Shown here: positions 53,850 through 63,868 of the stretch, piece after piece
How positions within the stretch are numbered: the stretch's first letter is position 1
Layout of the letters: each line of letters begins with the position of its first letter
Assembly (NCBI GenBank): GCA_015179025.1
Contig: WHUX01000158.1
Location: 62,001 to 126,000 of the forward strand
Length of the DNA: 64,000 nt
Source of the DNA: Terfezia claveryi
Taxonomy: Eukaryota > Ascomycota > Pezizomycetes > Pezizales > Pezizaceae
Direction of reading: 5' to 3'
The notes under the pieces: generated by a model
The model's database searches: none
What the model was told of the DNA's origin: nothing
What the model saw: the letters and a program-made list of their open reading frames with translations, nothing else
Translations under genes and position numbers: made by a program

Positions 53850-54800
53850 GGCAATTGGCAGAGGGAAGGTTGGGGGCTAGTTGGAGGAGGGCTGGTGGGG
53901 CCATGGGAGGGTAAGGCTGGCAGAGAGAGGGGATGGAGGAAATGGGGGTTGTTACTTTTCCTATATTTGCGAGGTTAACTGGTGGCAGGAGGGCTGGTAG
54001 CAGGGGTAGAAGGGTAGCAGGGGGAAGGCTAGTTCAAGGAAGACTGGTAGGGCAAGGGAAGGGGAGGGAGTGGCGGGAGGGCTAGTAATGGGACTAGAGG
54101 GGTGGCGGGGGAGGGCTAGTTGGAGAAGGGCTGGTGGGGCAAGGGCAGAGGAGAGCAGGCGGGGAGAGGAGATGGAGCCAGGTAAGAAACGGGAGTTATC
54201 GGTTTACTACTTTTCATATCTTTGCGAGGTTAACTGGTGGCTTTAGGGCTGGTAGCAGGAGTAGAGGGGTAGGGCAAGGGAAGGGAGTGGTGAAAGAGCT
54301 GGTAGCAGGAGTGGAGGGATAGAGCTGGGTAGGAAACGGGGGTTGTCAGTATATTATTTTTCCTATATTGGTACCGGAGGTGGAGGGCTGGCGGGGATAG
54401 TATATTACTTTTCCTATGTTTTGGTAGTGGGAGGGCTGGCGGGAGGAGGGCTGGTGGGGGAAGGGGAAGGGAGGGCTGGTGGGGATAGTATATTACTTTT
54501 CCTATGTTTTGATAGTGGGAGGGCTGGCGGGAGGAGGGCTGATGGGGGAAGGGGAAGGCAGAGCTGGCAGGGATGGTATATTACTTTTCCTATGTTTTGG
54601 TAGTGGGAGGGCTGGCGGGAGGAGGGCTGGTGGGGGAAGGGGAAGGGAGGGCTGGCGGGGATGGTATATTACTTTTCCTATGTTTTGGTAGTGGGAGGGC
54701 TGGTAGTGGGAGTGGAGGGGTGGCGGGGGGAGGGCTGGCGGGGCAAGGGGATGGGAGGGGAGGGCTGGTAGCGGAGGGCATGGAGCCGGGTAGGAAACGG
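53850..54800 (+). repeat. GGGCTGG minisatellite of unit C with 90-bp higher-order units
   Basis: GGGAGGGCTGGCGGGAGGAG units. Between 54340 and 54690 four 90-bp units each contain TATATTACTTTTCCTATGTT. ORFs here repeat YYFSYVLVVGGLAGGGLVGE and are repeat translations, although the YFSY part derives from the membrane-like segment also seen near the 3' end of unit B. Confidence 0.85.
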
Positions 54801-54895
54801 GGGTTGTTGGTATGTGTGCATATTTGATAGTGCGGTACTAGGTCCAGTGGTAGAGCTGAGGGGCTTGAGTAGTCTGTGAGGGGATTGAGGCGAAA

Positions 54896-54958
54896 GTAAG
54901 TACCCCACTTGTTTATTCTTTAGTGCTAGTGATGCTAACCAACCTACATATCACATAG
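54896..54958 (+). other. Conserved intron of unit C (63 nt)
   Basis: Donor GTAAGTACCCC, branch site GATGCTAACC and acceptor CACATAG, then GCAGCGGCAGCAGTGAAATT. It has the same length as in unit B. Confidence 0.75.
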
Positions 54959-55129
54959 GCAGCGGCAGCAGTGAAATTTGTGTTTGGCAAGTATATATTT
55001 ATCTCTATATAATGTCTATATCTATTGTCTATATCTATTATATATGTACATAATTATGCCTGATGATAGGGCCCTTAAAATAAATCACTGTGGGGTATTG
55101 TAGGAGGTGTACCGCGTTCTGTGTAAGCC

Positions 55130-55330
55130 CGACTACCTGTCAATACAATCCTGGCCGTATTCATCAATATCCATGCAATTTAGATAAATAGTAGCCTTAG
55201 TATTTTTCATCATATGGGCTTCATCAACCGCAATAATATTATACCCTTCAAGCATAATATGCGGAATGTTGGCAGTCTTAAGAGTAGCCGATATTGACCT
55301 CTGACTCATCCAGTCCTATAGTTACCATAC
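55130..55330 (-). pseudogene. SNF2-type helicase scrap (DEAH box)
   Basis: The minus strand reads MLEGYNIIAVDEAHMMKNTK near 55250-55190, resembling SNF2 helicase motif II (VDEAH..KN) with the following TKAT and a CIDR stretch. Only about 60 codons are recognisable and a TAG follows CIDR. The assignment rests on one motif with its surroundings. Confidence 0.45.
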
Positions 55331-55379
55331 TGACCAGTCGATTAACCTATTCCATGGATATCAATACCACCTGAACATT

Positions 55380-56100
55380 ACTCAAGTGGATATAGTAAGT
55401 ACTGGTAAGGACCAATATAGTAGCCATTGAAGTGGTGGAAGAGCTTTGATTTGCCGTTTGGTGTAGTAGCTATGGAAGAGATTGAGTCAGAGGTCAATAT
55501 GGTGGCCATCGAAGGGGGTAATTGGCAGGTTGATATTGGAGCTACGGGAGAAAGTGGAGATCGTAGCCAGGAAGAGGTTGATGTGAAGGTCGGCGTAATA
55601 ATGTCGGATTAATCTCAATGTCAGAGTACAACCTAGGCTCGATCGCAAGGTTGAAGTAGGCCTAGAAACCACCATCTGATTCAGCATTAATATGTGGTAG
55701 TAAACCAGCGGGGAACACACCCACGAATCCACCGCGATGTCAGCAAGCAAAGATATCCCTGGGCCAATGAGCCGGCAACCTTCATTGTAGAAGATGGTGG
55801 TACCCATCGAACAGGTTGAGTTCTAGGTCAAAATGGTATCCATTGAAGTGGGTAATTGGGACGCTGATGTGTTAGCAGTGGAAGAGCTTGGATTAGCGGT
55901 GGATGTTGTAACCACAGAAGAGGTTGAATAAGAGGTTCCTAAGGTACCCTTCGAAGAGGGCAATTTGCAAGTTGATATTGTGACTAGGTTGATATGGTAG
56001 CTACGGAAGACAGTGGAGATAGGAATAAGGAAGGGGTTGAGATAAAGGTCGGAGTAATAATCCGGGATCAACGTGAATGTAGGGGTACAAATAAACCTCG
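55380..56100 (+). repeat. Diverged direct repeat, about 410 bp apart
   Basis: GGTAGCCATTGAAGTGG and GGTAATTGG(C/G)A blocks, GAAGAGGTTGA and GTCGGAGTAATAAT recur in 55420-55620 and 55835-56070. ORFs on both strands are short. 56100-56340 shows nothing recognisable. Confidence 0.5.
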
Positions 56101-56340
56101 GTCAGAGGGTGCTAGGAAGCTAGAATCTACCATCGGAATCCGAATACTAGATATCGGTTAGCAAACAAGGAGGCAATCACCATCGGAATCAACCGAGATA
56201 TTAGGTGCTTCCAATGAAGGAAGCTATTCTCGGGCATATAAGCTAGCAAACAATGCTATAAATGAAGGTGTATTTTAGCAGCAATCAGCCTAGAGTCTAC
56301 ACTCCAAAAGATGCGGTACGAGCATAATTGCAAGAGTGAT

Positions 56341-56861
56341 TTGCACAAGCGGTGAGAGGTAACATACCTATATATCAGCCTAGAAAACCCTCTCCGGTGA
56401 GCCTGGATATAGCCCTGAATATAGCCCCTATATCAGCTTAGATATTCGCTCGCACTAATATCAGCTTGGATATTCACTCACCCTATATATCAGCCTATGT
56501 AACCCCGTCTGCGTGAGCCTGGAAAAGCCCACTATATCAGCCTGGATATTGGCTCGCTCTGAATATTAACTTGGATTTCGGGTCTGGCAGAGCTTGGATA
56601 CATAAACTAGATATCAGCCTATATAACCTCTTCCACGTGAGCCTGGATATTGCCCCTAAGTCAGTGTGGATATTCGCTCGCTCCACATATTAGCTTCTGG
56701 CTGAGCTTGGATATGCACCCCAGATATCCACCTGTATAACCCCTCCAGATAAGCCTGGATATTGCCTCTATGTCAGCAAGGATATTCGCTCGCTCCACAT
56801 ATTAGCTTGGATTTCGGAACCGGGTGAGCTTGGATATACCCCTATATATGAGCCTTAATAT
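56341..56861 (+). repeat. 29-bp satellite relatives, array 2 (degenerate)
   Basis: TATATCAGCCTGGATATTGG and GAGCCTGGATATTGCCCCTA-type units with GTGAGCCTGGATA spacers: a decayed, spacer-rich version of the 29-bp family. Confidence 0.8.
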
Positions 56862-57305
56862 TCGATCGCGTGTACAATGTAGGTAGGTATAGGTGATTAG
56901 CAAGAAGAATGGAGTGTGCTAAGTACGTATGGGTAATTAGGGAGAACAAGGAAGAATAAGAGCATGTGCGGAGTGCTAGGATGTACGTAATTGGGGTGAT
57001 ATGCGGGTGATTGGGGTGAACAATGGGGTAATGGGGATGAACAATAGTTTGGGCAAAGGGGTGATTGCCCTGAATAATAGGTGAACAATGGGGTAATTGG
57101 GATGAACAATGGTTGGGGTACAGCAGTAATTGCAGTAAACAATAGGGTAATAGGTGGGTTATCAGGGTGAACAATGAGGTGATTGGGATTCACAATTGGT
57201 ACTGCGCTGGGGCACGAGTAAGACAAGAGCTATTGGTGTGGGCCAAATATGTAAATCAGCGAAAATCAATTTGTATGCGATGCTGCAGGGGTTGGAGGGT
57301 GATAC
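56862..57305 (+). repeat. Array-associated tail sequence, copy 2
   Basis: Starts near GCGTGTACAATGTAGGTAGG and carries the same order of AGCAAGAAGAATGGAGTGTG, GGGTGATTGGGGTGAACAAT and TCAATTTGTATGCGATGC as copies 1 and 3. It follows a 29-bp array as they do. Confidence 0.85.
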
Positions 57306-57968
57306 TAAAAATCTATTAGCATATATATTAATTATATATATGAGCAAGTTCTAAAATAGCAATAATATTAATACTCAAGTTTATTAACATAATACGAAAT
57401 CTATACTTATAATATCGATAAGTAAGTAGTAATAGTATACATTTTCAAATACAAGGTAATTATGACGACTATAAATATACATTACTTAAGTATAGTCAGC
57501 TGTCTAATAGCACTATGACTTCATAAGAAGTAATAGTACTGGTAATGTCCGCAATTAGTAATAGCAAGAATATTCAAATGCAAGATTATGAGAACAACTA
57601 GAAATCTACATGGCATATGCCTCGAGGATATTAATACAACTAAGAATCTAGAGTATATATCTCCGCAAGTAGTAATAGTACTAGTAATGTCCAAAGGTCC
57701 TATTAACATAAATAGAAATGTACGAGGCATATGTTCGTAGGTATGAATAGAAATACTATTTACACAGGATGCTATTGAGAGAACAGGCAATCTACGCAGC
57801 ATATATCTGCAAGTGGTAATCTCACAGGTGTTCAAATCAGAGGCTATTAGTAGAACTAGAAATTTACGCCACGTATGTTGGCAAGTTCTAATAGACTAGT
57901 ATTCACATCAAATGCTATTAAGAAAAGTACATATCTAGGCTGCATATGTTGGCAGGTTATAATACCAC
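57306..57968 (+). repeat. Degenerate 60-100 bp repeats, as at 41.7-42.1 kb
   Basis: GCAAGTAGTAATAGTACTAG, TGCATATGTTGGCAGGTTAT and TATTCACATCAAATGCTATT are elements of the same family as 41701-42125. No gene seen. Confidence 0.7.
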
Positions 57969-59916
57969 GAGTATTATATATGGAGCGAGCACATATCCAG
58001 CCTAGATAATTCACACACCCCATATATGAGCCTGAATATCTGCTCCTCGTCTATATCAGCCTGAATATCTGCTCACCATACCTAGCAGCCTCGATAACCC
58101 AGTCTGAGTGAGCCTGGATCATCTGTCTATATCAGCCAGGATACCTATATTAGCCTAGACAACCATCTTCGAGTGAGTCTGGATAATATACCTATATCAG
58201 CCTGGATATATATATCAGCCTGGATAACCCAGTTCGCGTGAGCCTGGATAATCTCCCTGTATTAGCCTGGATAACCGTACGCCCATTATATCAGCCTAGA
58301 TAACCCAGTCCCCGTGAGCTTGGATAATCCTCCTATGTCAGCCTAGATATTTGCTCGCTCCATATATTAGCCTGGATATTCACTGGCTCTAGATATTAGT
58401 TTGGATCTCAAGTCCAGGTGAGCTTTATACCTGCATATATCAGCCTAGATAACCCCCTCCGGTGAGCCTAGATATTTCTGCTATATCACCCTGGATATTC
58501 ACTCGCCTAATATATATTCGCTTGCCCAATATGTCAGCATAGATAATTGCTCGCCCTAGATATCAGCCTGAATAACCCCCTCCCATGAGCCTGGATATTC
58601 TCCCTATAGCATGTTAAATATTAGCTCGCCCTATATACTAGCTGGACATTTACTCGCCTTAGTTGCTCACTCTATATATTAGCCTGGATATTTGCTCACT
58701 CTATATACCAGCCTTGATATTCGCTCGCCTAATATATCACCCTAGATAATTACTTGCCCTATATGTTAGCCTAGATATTCACTAGCCCTAGATATCAGCC
58801 TGGATATTCGTGATATTCGCTCGCACTAGATATCAGCCAGGATATTAGCTCGCTCTATATGCCAGCCTGGATATTCGCTCACCTAATATATCAGCCTGGA
58901 TATTCGCTTGCACTATATGCCAGCCTAGATATTTGCTCACTCTATATGCCAGCCGTGATATTCGCTCACCTAATATATCAGCCTGGATAATTACTCGCCC
59001 TATATATCAGACTGGATATTCGCTCACCCTAGATATCAGCCTGGATATTCGCGATATTTGCTCGCCCTAGATATCAGCTAGGATATTCGCTCGCTCTATT
59101 TGCCAGCCTGGATATTCGCTTGCCTAATATGTCTGCCTGGATATTCGCTTGCCCCATATGTCAGCCTGGATATTCGCTTGCACTATATGCCAGCCTAGAT
59201 ATTTGCTCACTCTATATACCAGCCGTGATATTCGCTCACCTAATATATCAGCCTGGATAATTACTCGCCCTATATATCAGACTAGATATTCGCTCACCCT
59301 AGATATTAGCCTGGATATTCGCGATATTCGCTCGCCCTAGATATCAGCTAGGATATTCGCTCGCTCTATTTGCCAGCCTGGATATTCGCTTGCCTAATAT
59401 GTCTGCCTAGATATTCGCTTGCCCCATATGTCAGCCTAGATATTCGCTTGCACTATATGCCAGCCTAGATATTTACTTACTCTATATGCCAGCCGTGATA
59501 TTCGCTCACCTAATATATTAGCCTAGATAATTACTCGCCCTATATGTCAGACTGGATATTCACTCACCTTAGATATCAGCCTGAATATTTGCGATATTCG
59601 CTCGCCCTAGATATCAGCCAGGATATTCGCTCGCTCTATATGCCAGCCTGGATATTCGCTCACCTAATATATCTGCCTGGATATTCGCTTGCCCCATATG
59701 TCAGTCTGGATATTCACTTGCACTACATGCTAGCCTGGATATTCGCTCACCTAATATATCAGCCTGGATATTTGCTCACCCTATATGTCAGCCTGGATAT
59801 TTGCTCGCTCTATATGCCAACCTGAATATTCACTCGTGCTAGATATCAGCCTAGATATTCGCTTGCCCTACATGTCAGTGAGGATATTCGCTTACCCTAT
59901 ATATCAGTCTGGATAT
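57969..59916 (+). repeat. 29-bp satellite array 3
   Basis: Same 29-bp unit as array 1. A higher-order unit of about 245-250 bp, recognised by the doubled CTGGATATTCGCGATATTCG, recurs near 58800, 59045, 59325 and 59590. ORFs are repeat translations. Confidence 0.95.
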
Positions 59917-60386
59917 TTGATAGCGAGTACAATGCGGGTGGATGTGGCTAATTAGCAAGAAGAATGGGGTGTGCAAAGTGTGTAGATGTGGGTAATAAGG
60001 CAGAATAAGGGAGAATAAAAGCATGTATGGAGTGCTAGTATATGCATAATTGGGGTGATGTGCAGGTGATTGGAGTGAACAATGGAGTGATGGGGATGAA
60101 CAATAGTTTGGGCAAAGCGGTGATTGTGCTGAACAATGGGGTGATTTGCGGGTAATTGGGGTGAACAATGGGGTGACAGGAATTAACAACTACACTGGGA
60201 CACGAGTGATTGGTGTAATACAAGGAGCATTGGTGTGGGCCGAATATGAAAATCACCCCAAGTCAATTTGTATGCGAGGATGCAGAGGTGGGAGAATGAT
60301 GCGCTATGACATGAGAAATCACCCTCACATAAAATTTGTATTGGGTGACATGAGGACGGACCATCCTCGGGCTGAGAATAAGGGAT
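59917..60386 (+). repeat. Array-associated tail sequence, copy 3
   Basis: Nearly the same as 40176-40628, from ACAATGCGGGTGGATGTGGC to CATCCTCGGGCTGAGAAT. With the preceding array this makes a duplicated segment of more than 2 kb. Confidence 0.9.
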
Positions 60387-60394
60387 AGGTTCTT

Positions 60395-60960
60395 GTTCTA
60401 ATACTTCTTCTAGATGATGACGAAGAAGTATCTGCCCCAATAGGAGCTGCTGGTCCTGGTTCTAATGCTGGCACTGATTCTGGTGCTGGTGCTAGTTCTG
60501 GTGCTGGTGCTAGTACTAGTGCTCATACTCGTGCTGGTGCTAGTGCTGGCACTGGCGCTGGTTCTGGTGCTGGTGCTGGTCCTGGTGCTGGTGCTGGTGC
60601 TTGTGCTAGTGCTGGTGCTGGTGCTGGTACTGGTGCTGGTGCTTGTGCTAGTGCTGGTGCTGGTTCTGGTGCTGGTTCTGGTGCTGGTTCTGGTGCCTGT
60701 GCTTGTGCTTGTGCTAGTGCCGGTGCTGGTTCTGGTGCTGGTGCTGATGCTTGTTCTTATATGTCTGCTGGTTCTGGTGTTGCTGGTGGTGGGTGGAGAA
60801 ACGGTGCATATATATAGGTCACATTACCCCCAGATAGCCGATTCTCTTCCACTTGATGCTACAACCTTATATCCCTGCGAAGAATTGTTTGGTGTAATGG
60901 GTTTTGCTCCCTACTCAGGGTTGACAAAATGTTGATCGCTATTGCATCAGCCATGTTAGT
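60395..60960 (+). pseudogene. Gly/Ala-rich repeat ORF with acidic start, possible PiggyBac N-terminus
   Basis: The frame after TAG near 60388 reads LLLDDDEEVSAPIGAAGPGS, then a (GCTGGTGCTGGTTCTGGTGC) minisatellite coding Gly/Ala/Ser to about 60780. Downstream another frame reads ADSLPLDATTLYPCEELFGV, which resembles the start of fungal PiggyBac transposases. The minisatellite has the same character as those inside the PiggyBac at 29.9-30.7 kb. The link to PiggyBac is tentative. The Leu/Val frame across the array is a shadow. Confidence 0.4.
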
Positions 60961-61149
60961 ATTATTCTGACAATTTTCTACTCACCATCTATGCCTTATT
61001 ACCTGTATAAAATTCATGCATATATGCCTCCCATCAGCAAAAAGAAATATGCGTCAGGACGCACCACCAAGCGTCCGGACGCGATTTTACATCCTGTGCG
61101 TCCCGTGCGTCCGGACGCCCTAGGGTATTGCATTACAATCCGGACGCAA

Positions 61150-61310
61150 CTAGGGCCCTGCACTGCGTAGCAATACCTTCCTAACGCCATTGGTGCCCCG
61201 AAAGCCGTCCTGACGCCATTGGTGCCCCGAAAGCCGTCCTGACGCCATTGGTGCCCCGAAAGCCGTCCGGACGCCATTGGGGCCTCGAAAGCCGTCCGGA
61301 CGGTGGTTGA
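61150..61310 (+). repeat. 29-bp array in the left arm of the foldback
   Basis: Four units of GCCGTCCTGACGCCATTGGT plus GCCCCGAAA, 29 bp each. A different 29-bp unit (TGTTGCGTCCCGACGCTGGT plus GCGCACGAG) is repeated four times in the right arm at about 63640-63780. Confidence 0.85.
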
Positions 61311-62035
61311 CATAAGCTCAACGTCTGGATGTTAGAGTTCAATGCCATCGTATCATCAACTCAATTGAGGTTGTTAACACTATAGGTTCCACGTCTGGCA
61401 TTTCTGAACCAGGGCCCCAAATCGCTCTCTTCTACAATGCACACCCGCTACCAGCTTGCATCTACAACGCTCTATCACCAGCCAGCTACGTAGCCGCTAT
61501 TGCAGCCATTGAATATGCACGCAGCGGAAATATCCATTGTATTCGCTAATAATTATATACACAGAAGTATTGAGCAATAGATATATATATAGAACATGCA
61601 ATCGCTGTAATACTCGCTCTAATACCCGCGCCAATGCTCTAATACTCGCTCCAATACTCGCTCTAATACTCGCTCCAATACTCGTCCTAATACTCGCTCT
61701 ATTACTCGCTCTAATGCTCGCCATAATGTGCTGGGATATAGAACGAAGGGAAAATGCGCGGGGAAGGGAGGTATATATACAGGAAAACCATAGTTGCTAA
61801 GGCCGACTGCGTAGCCCGACAATTTAGACTTTCCGAAGACAATGAGATAACGGATAACAAGAGAAGTGGCATGACAGTGATCAATGGCGCTCAGCCCCCT
61901 TTCGCCCGCGGGTGCCGTACTATTCAATGCCTGGCCTGGTAATAGTCATATTGGGAAATCGTAGTCATTGTATCGAGATATGTGCGTAGTTCACGCTTTG
62001 TGATATGTTTCGTAGGAATTCATGCATTTGCGGGC

Positions 62036-62836
62036 ATATATATATATATATATGCGAGAAACTCGTGCTTTTGGAGACATATAGAGACATGCATACATTC
62101 GCGGGCATATATATATATATATGTGCGAGAAACGCGTGCTTTTGGAGACATATAGAGACATGCATACATTCGCGGGCATATATATATATATATGTGCGAG
62201 AAACTCGTGCTTTTGGAGACATATAGAGACATGCATACATTCGCGGGCATATATATATATATATGTGCGAGAAACTCGTGCTTTTGGAGACATATAGAGA
62301 CATGCATACATTCGCGGGCATATATATATATATATGTGCGAGAAACTCGTGCTTTTGGAGACATATAGAGAAATGCATGCATTCGCGGGCATATATATAT
62401 ATATGTGCGAGAAACTCGTGCTTTTGGAGACATATAGAGACATGCATACATTCGCGGGCATATATATATATATATGTGCGAGAAACTCGTGCTTTTGGAG
62501 ACATATAGAGAAATGCATGCCCTCGCGGGCATATATATATATATGTGCGAGAAACTCGTGCTTTTGGAGACATATAGAGAAATGCATACATTCGCGGGCA
62601 TATATATATATATGTGCGAGAAACTCGTGCTTTTGGAGACATATAGAGAAATGCATACATTCGCGGGCATATATATATATATGTGCGAGAAACTCGTGCT
62701 TTTGGAGACATATATATATATATATGCGAGAAATCCATGCATTCCCGAGCTTATATATTGTGCGAGAAATCCATGCATTCGCGGGCTTATATATATATAT
62801 GTCTCCAAAACCACGAGTTTCTCGCACATATATATA
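62036..62836 (+). repeat. 71-bp tandem array in the foldback loop
   Basis: About eleven units of GCGGGCATATATATATATAT, ATGTGCGAGAAACTCGTGCT, TTTGGAGACATATAGAGACA, TGCATACATTC. Unit starts are about 71 bp apart (TTGGAGAC at 62071, 62142, 62213 and 62284). The last unit near 62795-62836 is inverted. GAGAAACTCG and GCATACAT elements are small palindromes. The long ORFs (up to 288 codons) on both strands are repeat translations. A related array lies at 27150-27480. Confidence 0.95.
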
Positions 62837-63868
62837 TATATGTGCCCGCGAATGCATGAATTCCTACGAAACATATCACAAAGCGTGAACTACGCACAAA
62901 TCTCGATACAACGACTATGATTTCCCAATATGACTATTACCAGGCCAGGCATTGAAGAGTACGGCACCTGCGGGCGAAAGGGGGCTGAGCGCCATTGATC
63001 ACTGTCATGCCACTTCTCTGGTTATCCGTTATCTCATTGTCTTCGGAAAGTCTAAATTGTCGGGCTTCGCAGTCGGCCTTGGCAACTATGGTTTTCCTGT
63101 ATATATACCTCCCTTCCCCGCGCATTTTCCCTTCGTTCTATATCCCAGCACATTATGGCGAGCATTAGAGCAAGTAATAGAGCGAGTATGAGAGCGAGTA
63201 TTGGAGCGAGTATTAAAAGGCGAGTATTAGAGCGAGTATTAGGGCGAGTATTAGAGCGAGTATTAGAGCGAGTATTAGGGCGAGTATTAGAGCGAGTATT
63301 GGAGCGAGTATTAAAGCATTGGCGCGAGTATTAGAGCGAGTATTACAGCGATTGCATGTTCTATATATATATCTATTGCTCAATACTTCTGTGTATATAA
63401 TTATTAGCGAATACAATGGATATTTCCGCTGCGTGCATATTCAATGGCTGCAATAGCGGCTACGTAGCTGGCTGGTGATAGAGCGTCGTAGATGCAAGCT
63501 GGTAGCGGGTGTGCATTGTAGAAGAGAGCGATTTGGGGCCCTGGTTCAGTAACGCCAGACGTAGAACCTATAGCGTTGGGGACGAGCAGCCCATCTCATA
63601 TTGCGTCCAAGAAGCAGTAGCATACTTCTGTTGCGTCCCAGGCGTGGGAGCACACTTGTGTTGCGTCCTGGGCGCTGGTGCGCACGAGTGTTGCGTCCCG
63701 ACGCTGGTGCGCATGAGTGTTGCGTCCCGACGCTGGTGCGCACGAGTGTTGCGTCCCGACGCTGGTGCACCAAGCGTTTGGCGTCCTGATTGTAAGTTCC
63801 TGTCCCATGCGTCCTGTGCGTCCGACGCACAGGAAGACACATGACGCGAATATTTTTTTTGCTGATGC

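Larger units (their letters stand above)
53085..54985 (+). other. Repeat unit C: transcription-unit-like module, plus strand
   Basis: CATGCATTGCAGCAGCACCC near 53087 and GTGGGCACTGGCCTCTCATG near 53134 are the shared upstream boxes. An ORF homologous to units A and B starts at 53294. A GGGCTGGCGGGAGGAGGGCT minisatellite (53850-54800) contains four copies of a 90-bp unit with ATTACTTTTCCTATGTTTTG, then the conserved intron and last exon. No PiggyBac follows; a SNF2-like scrap lies beyond. Confidence 0.85.
61034..63868. mobile_element. 2.8-kb foldback-type palindromic element
   Basis: Two long inverted arms (about 61034-62042 and 62838-63868) face each other. From outside in: CATCAGCAAAAA, a GTCCGGACGC-rich array, AACCAGGGCCCCAAATCGCT, a CTCGCTCTAATACTCG array, CCCAGCACATTATGGCGAGC, CAGGCCAGG, then the AATAGTCATATTGGGAAATC motif, and a 71-bp tandem array in the loop. 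The match is close between 61377 and 62042 and its partner 62838-63576, and looser outside. No transposase frame is present. Foldback elements of this build are known from eukaryotes; this family I do not recognise. Confidence 0.8.

Noticed and set aside
60465..60935. 156-codon Leu/Val ORF
   Set aside because: It is the out-of-frame reading of the GCTGGTGCTGGTTCTGG array; the Gly/Ala frame carries the non-repeat acidic start.
61965..62920. ORFs of 257-288 codons on the minus strand and 148-184 codons on the plus strand
   Set aside because: They are translations of a 71-bp tandem repeat in several frames; length comes from the repeat lacking stops, and both strands are open at once.
61377..63576. 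Ordinary DNA transposon with a transposase
   Set aside because: No frame in the arms or loop has transposase motifs; all frames are repeat translations.
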